Origin: Pseudomonas psychrophila | GTDB taxonomy: Bacteria; Pseudomonadota; Gammaproteobacteria; Pseudomonadales; Pseudomonadaceae | Length of the DNA stretch: 64,000 bases | Direction: 5' to 3' | Assembly (NCBI RefSeq): GCF_001043005.1 | Contig: NZ_JYKZ01000002.1 | Coordinates: 434,001 to 498,000 of the forward strand | Shown: piece after piece, positions 16,040 through 24,936 of the stretch | Numbering within the stretch: position 1 is the first letter of the stretch | Layout: each line of letters opens with the position of its first letter | Program-made: the position numbers and the translations under genes | The notes under the pieces: model-generated | Databases searched by the model: none | Seen by the model: only the letters and a program-made list of their open reading frames with translations | Told to the model about the DNA's origin: nothing

Positions 16040-18843
16040 TGGCTCACCTTCACTTGTGGGCCCAGGCCATCGCCCTTGCGGAAAGTAGGCAATGCGGCCG
16101 AATTTACATAGCGCACACCGTCCCAGCTGGGCAGCGGAGTCGGCATCAACTGGAATTGCCCCGGTTTCTCTATGTCCCAACGCAGCAGCATGGAGTTGTC
16201 TTCATGCTGGGTGTTGTGACAGTGCTCCATGTAGGTGCCAGCAAATTCGCGGAAGTTGATCGCCATTTCGACGCTGTCCAGCCCATCTTTTTCCGAGCCG
16301 ATACGGTACACATCTTTGCGAGCCCACTTTTCCCATTCCGGCGGAGCCTTGCCACCCCGACTGAGAATGATCCCTTCCTCGAAGTGCACGTGCACCGGGT
16401 GACTCCAGCCCTTGCCGCCGGCCTTGATGTTCCACACCTCAAGCGTGCCGAACCCGGCAGTCCCTGCATCGGTTGGACCGCTGGCCAGCTGGGTGGCCGC
16501 ATTCAGCCGTCTGGGGTCCATGTGGAAGCCAAAACCGCCATCGGTCTTGACCGTCCAGGGTGCTTCGTCAGTCCCGTCAGAGCGGCCGAAGATGAATGTA
16601 CGGTGGCGAGCCTTGGCCAGCAGAGCCTTGTCTGCCGCATTGTCGCGATGCAGCTTGAGCGGGATCATGACCAACCCTTCTGCCTTGCCCGGCTTCGCGG
16701 GTTCATAGGCAGCGGGGTCCATGGCCAGATCCTGCCCGGTGTAAGCCTTGACGTTGAACTGCAACACCATGCCGACTGCCGGGTCGCCCTTGTCCCATTG
16801 CGGGCCTTTGCTCGACTGCTTGATCACTGCCAGGTATTTCTGCGACAGCACATCGCCCAACGCTACGGGTTCTTTAGGACCCTTGCCGTCGTCATGCACC
16901 AGCAGGTTAACCATGAACAGCTTGTCCCCTGGCTTGATTCCGTTTTTCGCGAAATTAACGATGATGTCAAAGCGTTCGGCGATGCCCTGGGTCGGCAGGA
17001 TTGCGTTGTGGTTTTGCTTGTCGCCGTCTGCATCCAGGTCCATGGAGCCGTCAAAAGGAACGCTGTGCTCCATGATGTTGCCGTCGTTGGCGATCATATG
17101 GAACGGCACCCGGGCATAGGAAACGCCAGAACCTTTTGGTCCCTGGAACTCGCCGCCAGTGCCTTTGATTTCACGCACCATGGCCAGTTTGAAGTAGCGC
17201 GATACCGAGCCATTGAGGATACGGAACCGATAGCTGCGAGCACGTACGTCCAGGGTCGGCTTCCATTGCCAGTTCACCAGCATCTGGTCACCGATAAAAC
17301 CGTCGGTGTTGAACGGGTTGAACCACAGCTGACCATTTGCATCCCAGGCCTTGTCGGCGAGTACCAGATTGACGTCGTAGTCGCGATTGCCCCACGCCAG
17401 CGCGCTGCCACTGGGCAAGCGCAGGTTGACGCCGTCGTTCACTGATTCGTTGCCACGGTCCAGGGCGCTGTAGTAGTTCATCATGGCCGCGTTGCCCTTG
17501 TAGACATTCTGCGCGGTGAAATCGAGCATGTGATCGTGAAACCAGTGTGTGCTCATGGTTTCGCGCCAGTCGCCACGGATGTTGATCGTGCCGTTTTCGC
17601 AGGTCTTGCGGCTCGGCCTGAGATCGTTGGTCCACAGGGTTTCACCGGGCGCACACGGGAACGCTGCACGGGGGTCATGGGCGTCGGTGTTGATGCTGTC
17701 GTAGCCGGCCAGCTGGATCGGCCAGCGATAGTCGTAATACTGCCCAGGGAAGAAGAACGCGTTAGCATAGCCGTCGCTTTCAGCTGGCGCGTGGCCGTTG
17801 TGTTCGTGGGTGCTGATGGTGTGCAGGCCAAAGCCCATGTTGGCCGCCGGATCGATCGGCAAGCCGTTGTAATGCCGCATCAGTACCGGCTGACCGTAGC
17901 GCACCATCAACAGCTTCGGTGGCAAGGTGCCATCGAAGGTCCAGACCGAATTGTGGTTTTGCACCGGCATGTTGGGGTGAAAGCGCGCATCCACGCCCTT
18001 GGCTGTGCCATCGGTTGCCGCTACGCCCGCCACGTTGTGGTACAGGCCACCGGGGCCGAACTCGCCCAGCGCATAACCGTGCATCTGCCGACTGTCCCGC
18101 AGGCCGCCATTGGTCCGCGCCCCGGTCTGCACCGTCTTGTAGGCCAATTGCGGGTAAAATTCGTTCCAGCGCTGATGGGACCAACCCTTGCCTGGCGGAC
18201 GCCCTTCGGCAGACGAGCCAATGCGGCGATTGAGAAAAAACTCGATTTGCGCCTGCCACGGGTTGCGATCCACCACATTCGAAAACTGGCTGGGAAACGG
18301 TGTCAGCCCCGGTTGACGCAAGAAAGCGTCGAGGGCCGCTCCCGGTGGCGCACTGCGGGCGACACTGGTGGGGTCCTGCTGCGGCAGCGGGCCAATCGCC
18401 GCTGCCGGAAACCCCAAGGGCGCTGCAGGTGTGGTCGGGTCAAGTTTTTCCGGGCCGAACTCTTCGAACAGTACCAACTGCTGGGTAAACGGTTGAGCGC
18501 CAAACAGCGGGCTGGGTTTACCGTTGGTGGGGTAGTTGAAGCTGGTCTGCACCGCCGGCGGCAGGATGTTCTCTTGACGCATGGTTGCACGGGTGCCTTT
18601 GACCCCATTGGGCAGGTCGAAGGAATCCAGGTTGGCTTCCGGCAAGGTCAGGATGGCGTTCAAGGCTGCCGGTTTGTCAGCCGGCTCATCATAAAAAGCG
18701 GACGGGTCTGAAGGTTCAGGCTGTCGTTCGTCATCGATGGGGCTGGCACGCAGAGGCGTGATGCCCAGGATCATTGTCAGCAGAACACTCAGCGGAGCTA
18801 GCACACCGAGCCATTTGGAAGGGAACCGCGCTTTTATGTCCAT
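16036..18843 (-). CDS. multicopper oxidase, candidate second Mn(II) oxidase
   Basis: The 935-aa secreted multicopper oxidase has four copper motifs in canonical order: HEHNGH near residue 345, HWFHDH near 434, HPVHVHF near 817 and the type 1/2/3 segment EHCHNTQHEDNSM near 877-889. It is much longer than laccase or CopA/CueO (~500-600 aa) and has a ~200-residue N-terminal extension. P. putida GB-1 has two Mn oxidases, MnxG and McoA; this could be the McoA-type enzyme, but I cannot verify the identity. I prefer the ATG at 18843, which has GAGG upstream and gives a clean signal peptide. The ATG at 18864 would leave only ~10 nt after the predicted sigma-54 start site. Confidence 0.82.
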   Translation of the reverse strand: MDIKARFPSKWLGVLAPLSVLLTMILGITPLRASPIDDERQPEPSDPSAFYDEPADKPAALNAILTLPEANLDSFDLPNGVKGTRATMRQENILPPAVQTSFNYPTNGKPSPLFGAQPFTQQLVLFEEFGPEKLDPTTPAAPLGFPAAAIGPLPQQDPTSVARSAPPGAALDAFLRQPGLTPFPSQFSNVVDRNPWQAQIEFFLNRRIGSSAEGRPPGKGWSHQRWNEFYPQLAYKTVQTGARTNGGLRDSRQMHGYALGEFGPGGLYHNVAGVAATDGTAKGVDARFHPNMPVQNHNSVWTFDGTLPPKLLMVRYGQPVLMRHYNGLPIDPAANMGFGLHTISTHEHNGHAPAESDGYANAFFFPGQYYDYRWPIQLAGYDSINTDAHDPRAAFPCAPGETLWTNDLRPSRKTCENGTINIRGDWRETMSTHWFHDHMLDFTAQNVYKGNAAMMNYYSALDRGNESVNDGVNLRLPSGSALAWGNRDYDVNLVLADKAWDANGQLWFNPFNTDGFIGDQMLVNWQWKPTLDVRARSYRFRILNGSVSRYFKLAMVREIKGTGGEFQGPKGSGVSYARVPFHMIANDGNIMEHSVPFDGSMDLDADGDKQNHNAILPTQGIAERFDIIVNFAKNGIKPGDKLFMVNLLVHDDGKGPKEPVALGDVLSQKYLAVIKQSSKGPQWDKGDPAVGMVLQFNVKAYTGQDLAMDPAAYEPAKPGKAEGLVMIPLKLHRDNAADKALLAKARHRTFIFGRSDGTDEAPWTVKTDGGFGFHMDPRRLNAATQLASGPTDAGTAGFGTLEVWNIKAGGKGWSHPVHVHFEEGIILSRGGKAPPEWEKWARKDVYRIGSEKDGLDSVEMAINFREFAGTYMEHCHNTQHEDNSMLLRWDIEKPGQFQLMPTPLPSWDGVRYVNSAALPTFRKGDGLGPQVKVSQ

Positions 18844-18884
18844 CACCAGCCGCCTCGAAATCATGAAGGGGGTAATGGAACAGG

Positions 18885-18900
18885 TGCAAGGAGCCCGCCA
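18885..18900 (-). promoter_or_regulatory. sigma-54 promoter upstream of the 935-aa multicopper oxidase
   Basis: On the minus strand TGGCGG, 5 bases, TTGCA matches the -24/-12 consensus (TGGCAC-N5-TTGCA), including the invariant GG and GC 10 bases apart. Transcription should begin near 18874, about 31 nt before the preferred start codon. Confidence 0.72.
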
Positions 18901-18995
18901 CTTTTAAACAATTACTTACAAATAAAACAATCTGATAAAAAACAATTACCTGCATGCAACTATCTTCTGAAGCCTGCAATGTCTACCCGCAAGGC

Positions 18996-19009
18996 ACCCG
19001 CTAGTGGGG
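18996..19009. promoter_or_regulatory. imperfect CCCCA-N4-TGGGG-like palindrome, candidate activator site
   Basis: ACCCG-CTAG-TGGGG lies about 100 bp upstream of the sigma-54 promoter of the oxidase and overlaps the stop codon of the second kinase gene. It is a degenerate copy of palindromes found near the other sigma-54 promoters of this locus. Inference only. Confidence 0.35.
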
Positions 19010-20476
19010 AAAGCTCACACCCGCTTTCTGGGGTATTAACTTGAATGACAGTTGGACGCACGTCCCCTCTCCCTTGGAGCTTTGCAGGCTTGCCGAACCG
19101 CCGTAACGCTCCATGGTCCGCTTGACCAGTACCAGCCCCACCCCAAGCCCGCCTTGCTTTGTAGTAAAAAACGGGCGGAACGCCATGCTGCGTTGCTCCT
19201 CGTTCATGCCTTTGCCGTTATCGCTCAATACGACGCTGACAATGCACCCATCGTTTGCAACCAGCTTAATCGTCAGGGTTCCGCCCTTGTCCATGGCGTC
19301 CAGGGCATTGGACAACACACTGCTCAGAATATGGTTCAACTGCAGCTGCTGGCTAAGCACCATCGGTGTGGATTTCGGCTCGAACTCAACCCGGATCGCA
19401 GCCTTGGCAATCTGCTGCTCAAAAGCTGCGAGGCTGTCATGTAGCGCCGCCACCAGATTCACCGGCTCGGCATCGCCGCTGAGCGGGCGCAGTGATTGCA
19501 GCAGTTCGCGAACCCACTTCGACATCCGGTCAACCTGTAACACGATGTCGTTGATGTTCTTGTGGGCCGCGCCACTGTCGAACTCCAGCGCCAGTTCGGC
19601 ACTGGAGCGAATGGTCGCCAACGGGTTGCGCAAACTGTGGGCGACCGCCGAGGACATCTCACCCAGCGCAACAAACGTTTCGTTGGTCACCAGTTGTCTT
19701 TGCTGGGCCTCAAGCAGCATGGCGGCCCTTCGTACGATCCAGTACAGCCCCAGGTAAATCAGCCCTCCACCCACAGCAGTGGCCAGCCAGATCAGCAGCA
19801 AACCACGAACCATACGATGGATCAGGTCGCTGGGTTCCTTGTAGATCTCGACCATCGCCGTAACCTTGTCGCCATCGGCATCGAATAACGGGATGTAGTT
19901 CTCGATGAAGATATATTTGGGCGGGACTAAAAATTTTTGCTCCATGCGCTCTTCATCGACACTGTGATAGCGGGCCGACACGGGTGTTTTGGAGTTGAAG
20001 GCACGGTCCAGGTCTTCGTCAGCATGGATGGTGGTACCGATCAGCGCAGGGTTGGTCGACCAGATTATCGTGCGGTCCGGTGCATAGATGTTGGCAAGGA
20101 TCACATCGGGCAAGTGCTCGATGTGATCCAGAAACTCGCCTCGCGCACTGGCGCGAGCCTTGGGGTCGACGTCGGGGAAGTCCTTGTCCTGGCGCGGGTC
20201 GAGCAATTCACCCATGGTCCTGACGTTGGGTATCGAGACATGGCGAACCTCGGCCGAGGCAATCGCCTGGATAAACTGGGACGTCAGCAACGCATCGCGG
20301 TGCACGCTCTCGGCAATCACGAACTGGGTCGAGACCGCCCCCAGTGCTGCTGCCACTGTACCGATCACGGCGAAGCTGATCAGCGAGTACCAGCGCAACA
20401 TATTGAACGCTGGCTTGCGTGAGCCCATGCGTTCATTGGCCTGGTCGACCCGAAGTGTTCTAGTCGGCACACTCAT
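19001..20476 (-). CDS. mnxS2: membrane sensor histidine kinase, MnxS2-like
   Basis: The 491-aa kinase is paralogous to the MnxS1-like protein, with membrane segments near 28-50 and 225-247 around a periplasmic sensor. The H-box AVAHSLRNPLATIRSS is near 279, and the ATPase motifs are NALDAMDKGG, DNGKGM and GGLGVGLVLVK. It has no receiver partner of its own; the single NtrC-type regulator at 12048 is the likely common target. I chose the ATG at 20476, which has GGAAG upstream, rather than the GTG at 20518. It is divergent from the unknown/curli operon and shares a 280-bp promoter region with it. Confidence 0.8.
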   Translation of the reverse strand: MSVPTRTLRVDQANERMGSRKPAFNMLRWYSLISFAVIGTVAAALGAVSTQFVIAESVHRDALLTSQFIQAIASAEVRHVSIPNVRTMGELLDPRQDKDFPDVDPKARASARGEFLDHIEHLPDVILANIYAPDRTIIWSTNPALIGTTIHADEDLDRAFNSKTPVSARYHSVDEERMEQKFLVPPKYIFIENYIPLFDADGDKVTAMVEIYKEPSDLIHRMVRGLLLIWLATAVGGGLIYLGLYWIVRRAAMLLEAQQRQLVTNETFVALGEMSSAVAHSLRNPLATIRSSAELALEFDSGAAHKNINDIVLQVDRMSKWVRELLQSLRPLSGDAEPVNLVAALHDSLAAFEQQIAKAAIRVEFEPKSTPMVLSQQLQLNHILSSVLSNALDAMDKGGTLTIKLVANDGCIVSVVLSDNGKGMNEEQRSMAFRPFFTTKQGGLGVGLVLVKRTMERYGGSASLQSSKGEGTCVQLSFKLIPQKAGVSFPH

Positions 20477-20580
20477 TGACGTTGCTTCCAACAATGCCCC
20501 TCTAGGGTTATAGCCCACTTACGGGCGTTTGCCCGATTCCGGGTGTCCCTCACCCTTCATTCCCCGCTACCCCCAATTGA

Positions 20581-20594
20581 CCCCAGGTGTGGGG
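20581..20594. promoter_or_regulatory. CCCCA-N4-TGGGG palindrome, candidate activator site
   Basis: CCCCA-GGTG-TGGGG sits 90 bp upstream of the predicted sigma-54 promoter at 20684, a usual distance for an NtrC-type enhancer site. The same 5-4-5 arrangement occurs exactly at 36422 and 50855. Confidence 0.45.
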
Positions 20595-20683
20595 ACTGAT
20601 GCCCGTCCGGCACTGTCGGCTGGCAACCTGCCGAATGCCCCAAGGCTCTTGTAGCCGGGGCTTGCAGAGCCATCGCCACCAGT

Positions 20684-20699
20684 TGGTATGGAACTTGCC
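20684..20699 (+). promoter_or_regulatory. sigma-54 promoter of the unknown-protein/curli operon
   Basis: TGGTAT, 5 bases, TTGCC has the invariant GG and GC in the correct 10-base spacing. The predicted start is near 20710, giving a ~47-nt leader before the ATG at 20757. Confidence 0.65.
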
Positions 20700-20756
20700 A
20701 AAACCGTCCTAACTGGCCCACCTCCGAGGGGCAGGTCTCCATTAGAGGGAATACAC

Positions 20757-22103
20757 ATGCACCCTTTACTGTCCAAAACGGCGGCCGTCCTGGTCGTCAG
20801 CGCACTGGCCCAAGGAATCTCCCAGGCGGCGCTGTTTGCAGTCGACACCGGGCCATACATACCTGCCAACGGGGGCTTTGCCGCCTGGTACCAAGACAGC
20901 CATGGCCGGACCCTCGACTTGTGCCTGTCCAAAGCAGTGAGTTCCCGGGTACCCGGCACACCGGGTGCACCTACCTACATGTGCAACCTGCTGCCAACCC
21001 CCGGTGTGTTTGATGATGCGCAGCCCGTGGTGTTTCCCACCAACTTTCCTGACGAAGCTTTCTGGTTTACCGCAGACGCAGCCATCGTCGATGCAGCCCG
21101 TGGCATCGACCTGTCCTACGGCTCGGCCATCGAGGCGGCCTTCGCCGCAGAAGAACCCGTCGAGGGTGATCAGGTCAGTTTTGCCCGCGTGCGGATTCGC
21201 GTCGATGTGCCGGTTGCCGGTACGTACGTGATTACCCATCCCTACGGCATCGAAGTGTTCAATATCGATACCCCGGGGCGGCGGGCAATCAACATGACCC
21301 GGGACATCGGCATCGGGTCACCCAAAACCTATGATGGCGCCCTCAAGGGTGATGTCGGGCCATTCCTGCGCAGCGTCAACGGGCCTTACACCGAGACCAA
21401 TCCAGTGAGCGGTGGCGCCGAGCAGTTCATCGGTGACCCCAATCTCAACGAAGCCGTAACCGGCAGCCCGTTCAACACCAATTACATTCGCATCGAAGGC
21501 CCTGGCGGGCTGGATTTGCGCAGTACGGTGTTTGCCATCTCGGGCAAATTGTCGGCCGTGGTTCGCCCCACCCCCCTGATCACCCAGCGCAGCACCTACT
21601 CACGCAGACAGGGTGCCAGTGCCCCTATTGCACAGCAGGACGTATTTGTCCTGGCGCCACCGCCTCCGGCCACTGTCTCCCTTAGCAGCAGCACCCCGGC
21701 GCTGAAACTGACCGAGGCCGATACCACCGGAAACTGGTACGTCCAGAGCTCGATCAACCCGACCTTGCCAACCACCTTGCAAGTCACCGCCGACAACCAT
21801 CTGGCGATCGCCAGCAGCACACCCACCACCCTGCCCATGGCCCTGACCGATCTGGTGGTAATCCAGCGTGCCGAGTACAGCCTGAGCTCCGGGCAACTGA
21901 CGCTCGTGGCCTCGACCAGCGATGAAACGTCGCCGCCGGCCCTTACCGCAACGTCCGGCACCGGTGCTGCCATCGGCGCATTGAGTGGTAGCGCAGCGGT
22001 GAAAACGCTGACCACGGGCATCTCACCGATCCCGCCAGCCAAAGTCCGCGTGACGTCATCCAATGGCGGCAGCGATACCGAAGAAGTGGTCATTGTGCAA
22101 TGA
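20757..22103 (+). CDS. secreted protein of unknown function, paralogue of the next gene
   Basis: The 448-aa protein begins MHPLLSKTAAVLVVSALAQG, a signal peptide cut near SQA. I do not recognise the family. The mature N-terminal ~280 residues match the next protein closely. Shared stretches are VDTGPY, DEAFWF, VPVAGTY.ITHPYG, PGRRAIN and GPFLRSVNGPYTE, and there are two conserved Cys near residues 60 and 76. The C-terminal part is Ser/Thr/Pro-rich and beta-like, ending GGSDTEEVVIV. The ATG at 20757 has AGAGGGA 6 nt upstream. It heads an operon with curli-type subunits, so a matrix or surface role fits, but no activity can be claimed. Confidence 0.75.
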   Translation: MHPLLSKTAAVLVVSALAQGISQAALFAVDTGPYIPANGGFAAWYQDSHGRTLDLCLSKAVSSRVPGTPGAPTYMCNLLPTPGVFDDAQPVVFPTNFPDEAFWFTADAAIVDAARGIDLSYGSAIEAAFAAEEPVEGDQVSFARVRIRVDVPVAGTYVITHPYGIEVFNIDTPGRRAINMTRDIGIGSPKTYDGALKGDVGPFLRSVNGPYTETNPVSGGAEQFIGDPNLNEAVTGSPFNTNYIRIEGPGGLDLRSTVFAISGKLSAVVRPTPLITQRSTYSRRQGASAPIAQQDVFVLAPPPPATVSLSSSTPALKLTEADTTGNWYVQSSINPTLPTTLQVTADNHLAIASSTPTTLPMALTDLVVIQRAEYSLSSGQLTLVASTSDETSPPALTATSGTGAAIGALSGSAAVKTLTTGISPIPPAKVRVTSSNGGSDTEEVVIVQ

Positions 22104-22138
22104 ACGCTCACATGCCCAGACCCTCATCAGGAGGCATC

Positions 22139-24388
22139 ATGAACAATTGGCCACGCCTGGCGCTCAACGCCCTGGGACTGACTCTATCGCTGTCCGGCAG
22201 CGCATTCGCTCAACTCGCTGCCGTCGACCCTGGCCCCTACACCTTCGCCACGGGTAAATTCCCCATGTGGTATCAGGACAACAATCTGCTGTCGATGGAG
22301 CTGTGCCAGTCCCGGGCGGCAAGCTCGCGGGTAGCGGTCAGCGTGCCGCCGGCGTACATGTGCACGTTGCTGCCGGAGCCGGGAGTTTACGACGACACAC
22401 AACCGATGATTTTCCCGGATAACTGGCCTCCGGAAGCCTTCTGGTTCCTCGCCGAGGCCACCATTCCTGCGGTGGGTAACAGCGGCTTTGAACTGGATGC
22501 CTACGTGGCCGGGATCGAAGCCGCCTTCGCCTCGGAAAACCCGGTGGATGGCGACCAGCAAAGCTTCGCCCGAATTCGCATCCGGGTCTCGGTCCCCGTG
22601 GCGGGGGTCTACACCATCACCCACCCCTACGGCGTGGAAACCGTTAACGTGACGGCTCCGGGGCGCCGGGCTATCAACATTACCCGTGACGTCGGCATCG
22701 GTGCGCCAGGCAACTTCAGCGGTGCGGTAAACGGCGCCATTGGACCATTCCTGCGCAGCGTCAACGGGCCGTATACCGAAGTGAACCCGGACACCGGCGC
22801 GGTCGAAACCTTTGTCGGCGATCCCAATCTCACTGAGCTCGTCACCGGCAGCCCCAACAACACTAACTTCGTCCGCATTACCGGGCCGACGGGCAGTATC
22901 CAGACCAGTCTTTTCACTGTCGCGGGCAAGGTGCTCGATAACCGGGCGCAAACCCCGGTAGAGATTGCACGTGCGACCTACCGGCGGACCGCTGCCGGAG
23001 CCAGCAGTAACACTCGGGTCGAAGTGTTCGCCAAAGGCCTGAACAGCTCATCCGTGTGCTTTCGCGAATCCATTGCCCTGGTCGCCGGTCCACCCCTGTC
23101 GCCTTGCCAGACCAACCTGATTGGCGACAACAATGGCCTTTTCTTCGGGCAGCGCTTGCTCACCGGAGCCGTGCCGCCGGTCGTGGTGGTGACCGCCACC
23201 AACCCCACCGGCACGACACGCCCCACCTCAGTGTCGAGCAAACTGACTGACCTGGTGAAAATCCAGACCGCGCGCTACAGCTGGGACAACAAAAGCCTGC
23301 TGATCGAGGCGACTTCAACCGATGAAGTGGTGATTCCCGACATGGTTGCCCAAGGCTACGGGCGCCTGTCCAAAACCGGAACCTTGCAGAGAATTACCGT
23401 CGCTGGCCTGGTTCAGCCTCCCGCCAGTGTCACGGTCAAATCTGCAGCGGGTGGCAGTGATACCGAAGCCGTCGTGGTCGTCGGTACAGCCCCCGACATA
23501 GGCTCGAACCAGCCGCCGGTGGCCATTGCCGATACGGCCAGCACCAGCTTTGGCGTGCCGATTACCCTCAACGTGCTGGCTAACGACACTGACCCGGATG
23601 GTAATACACCGCTCAGTATCACCGCATTGACCCAACCACCTGCAGGACAAGGCACGGTGGCCCTGAGCGGCAGCGCCTCTGTGATCTACACCCCGCCGGC
23701 AGTGGTCAACGCACCGTTGACCGCCACCTTCACCTACAAGGCCCAGGACATTAAAGGCCTCGCCTCGACCACCGCTGCCACCGTCAGCATTACCGTAGCG
23801 CCAAACCGGCCTCCGGTAGCGGTCAACGATGCCGTCGCGACCCTGGGTGTCGCCATCCCGATCAGTGTGCTGACCAACGACACCGACCCGGAAGGCAACC
23901 TGCCGCTGGCAGTCGCCAGCTTTACCCAACCGGCAGCGGGTCGCGGCACGGTCACCAGTAATGGCACCGTCCTCACTTATACCCCGCCAGCCACGGTGAC
24001 AGCAGCCTTCACCGCTACCTTCACCTACCTCCCGCGGGACAGCCTGGGATCGGTCGCCACGGCACCCGCCACGGTTACCGTGCAAGTCTCGCCAAGACCT
24101 GCGGCGGAAACCTTTACCGTCACCACGGCAACCGTCTCGGCGCGTTCCAACAACCGCTTCACCTGGGACTTTGCCGGTACATCATCGGTGATCACCGGCA
24201 ACACCATCACCGTCCAGGTCACTACCCCCACCGGGCTGGTCACCCTGGGCACTACCACGGTACCGGTGACCGGGCGCTGGCGGCTGACGGTGAGCAACAT
24301 CACCACCGTGGTGCCTTCGGCGAACCCGACCGCGACCATAACCTCGTCCCAGGGCACCGTACGCACTGTGTCGGTTACCGCGAACTGA
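22139..24388 (+). CDS. secreted protein of unknown function with two cadherin/Ig-like repeats
   Basis: The 749-aa protein has a signal peptide (MNNWPRLALNALGLTLSLSG, cleavage near AFA). An N-terminal ~290-residue domain is homologous to the preceding gene product. Two bacterial Ig/cadherin-like repeats of about 98 residues follow, with NQPPVAIADTAS...LANDTDPDGN and NRPPVAVNDAVA...LTNDTDPEGN. The DxDxxGN segments resemble calcium sites. A final beta-rich domain closes the protein. The ATG at 22139 follows a strong AGGAGG. Repeats of this type occur in surface adhesins and matrix proteins. Function is unknown; co-transcription with curli subunits suggests an extracellular matrix component. Confidence 0.75.
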   Translation: MNNWPRLALNALGLTLSLSGSAFAQLAAVDPGPYTFATGKFPMWYQDNNLLSMELCQSRAASSRVAVSVPPAYMCTLLPEPGVYDDTQPMIFPDNWPPEAFWFLAEATIPAVGNSGFELDAYVAGIEAAFASENPVDGDQQSFARIRIRVSVPVAGVYTITHPYGVETVNVTAPGRRAINITRDVGIGAPGNFSGAVNGAIGPFLRSVNGPYTEVNPDTGAVETFVGDPNLTELVTGSPNNTNFVRITGPTGSIQTSLFTVAGKVLDNRAQTPVEIARATYRRTAAGASSNTRVEVFAKGLNSSSVCFRESIALVAGPPLSPCQTNLIGDNNGLFFGQRLLTGAVPPVVVVTATNPTGTTRPTSVSSKLTDLVKIQTARYSWDNKSLLIEATSTDEVVIPDMVAQGYGRLSKTGTLQRITVAGLVQPPASVTVKSAAGGSDTEAVVVVGTAPDIGSNQPPVAIADTASTSFGVPITLNVLANDTDPDGNTPLSITALTQPPAGQGTVALSGSASVIYTPPAVVNAPLTATFTYKAQDIKGLASTTAATVSITVAPNRPPVAVNDAVATLGVAIPISVLTNDTDPEGNLPLAVASFTQPAAGRGTVTSNGTVLTYTPPATVTAAFTATFTYLPRDSLGSVATAPATVTVQVSPRPAAETFTVTTATVSARSNNRFTWDFAGTSSVITGNTITVQVTTPTGLVTLGTTTVPVTGRWRLTVSNITTVVPSANPTATITSSQGTVRTVSVTAN

Positions 24389-24391
24389 GCC

Positions 24392-24424
24392 TGCGCCCTA
24401 TCAGCCTTGCGCTGATGGGGCGCA
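24392..24424 (+). repeat. 13-bp near-perfect stem-loop between the unknown gene and csgB-like gene
   Basis: TGCGCCCTATCAG pairs with CTGATGGGGCGCA (one T-G wobble) across a 7-nt loop, directly after the stop codon at 24388 and 24 bp before the csgB-like start. There is no T-run. It may be an attenuator or mRNA-stabilising hairpin that sets the ratio of the secreted proteins to the amyloid subunits. Confidence 0.6.
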
Positions 24425-24447
24425 TCTCCTGCCAGAGGACACCCCCC

Positions 24448-24909
24448 ATGAACACTTCAACCGTCGCCCTGCTCTGCATGCTTGCGCTCAGTTGCAGCGT
24501 GGGTGCGCAGGCCGATGACTTGATGGAAAACGACGACCTCGGCGCCGCATCCGACCTGGGCGAGTTGCCCGCGCCGGTTGGCCAGCAGGCATTGATCCAG
24601 CAGTACGGACAGGCCAATACCGCCAACGTGCAACAGAACGGCCAGTCATTGCTGGGCACCATTGTGCAGTCCGGCAGCAATCAGGAAGCCTTCATCCTGC
24701 AACAGGGCAACGACCTGATGGCAATGATCACCCAGCAAGGCAGTGGCAATAGCGCTGACATCAGCCAGAGCGGCAGTCACAACCGTGCGCAGATATCCCA
24801 GAACGGCAACAACAACGACGCCACCATCAATCAGGCGGGAACGGGGCAACAAAGCGCCGTCAACCAGGCCGGGAATGGCATGAGCGTTTCAGTCAAACAA
24901 TATCGTTAA
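24448..24909 (+). CDS. csgB: curli subunit, CsgB-like nucleator or minor subunit
   Basis: The 153-aa secreted protein has a signal peptide cut near AQA and an acidic linker. About five curlin repeats of ~22 residues follow, built on Q-x-G-x-x-N-x-A-x-x-x-Q, for example QQYGQANTANVQQNG and QQGSGNSADISQSG. It precedes the much larger CsgA-like subunit by 27 bp, as csgB precedes csgA in enteric bacteria, and its C-terminus (VSVKQYR) is basic, as in CsgB. I chose the ATG at 24448 (AGAGGA upstream). By length alone it could equally be called CsgA-type. Secretion would go through CsgG encoded opposite. Confidence 0.82.
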   Translation: MNTSTVALLCMLALSCSVGAQADDLMENDDLGAASDLGELPAPVGQQALIQQYGQANTANVQQNGQSLLGTIVQSGSNQEAFILQQGNDLMAMITQQGSGNSADISQSGSHNRAQISQNGNNNDATINQAGTGQQSAVNQAGNGMSVSVKQYR

Positions 24910-24936
24910 AGCACTGCGCTACCTGGAGGTTTCATC

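Noticed and set aside
17530..18711. Long plus-strand ORF opposite the 935-aa multicopper oxidase, and similar ones opposite MnxG (42581-43867, 44147-45208, 47006-48049)
   Set aside because: All lie within well-supported genes and show no recognisable protein features; they are third-position GC artefacts.
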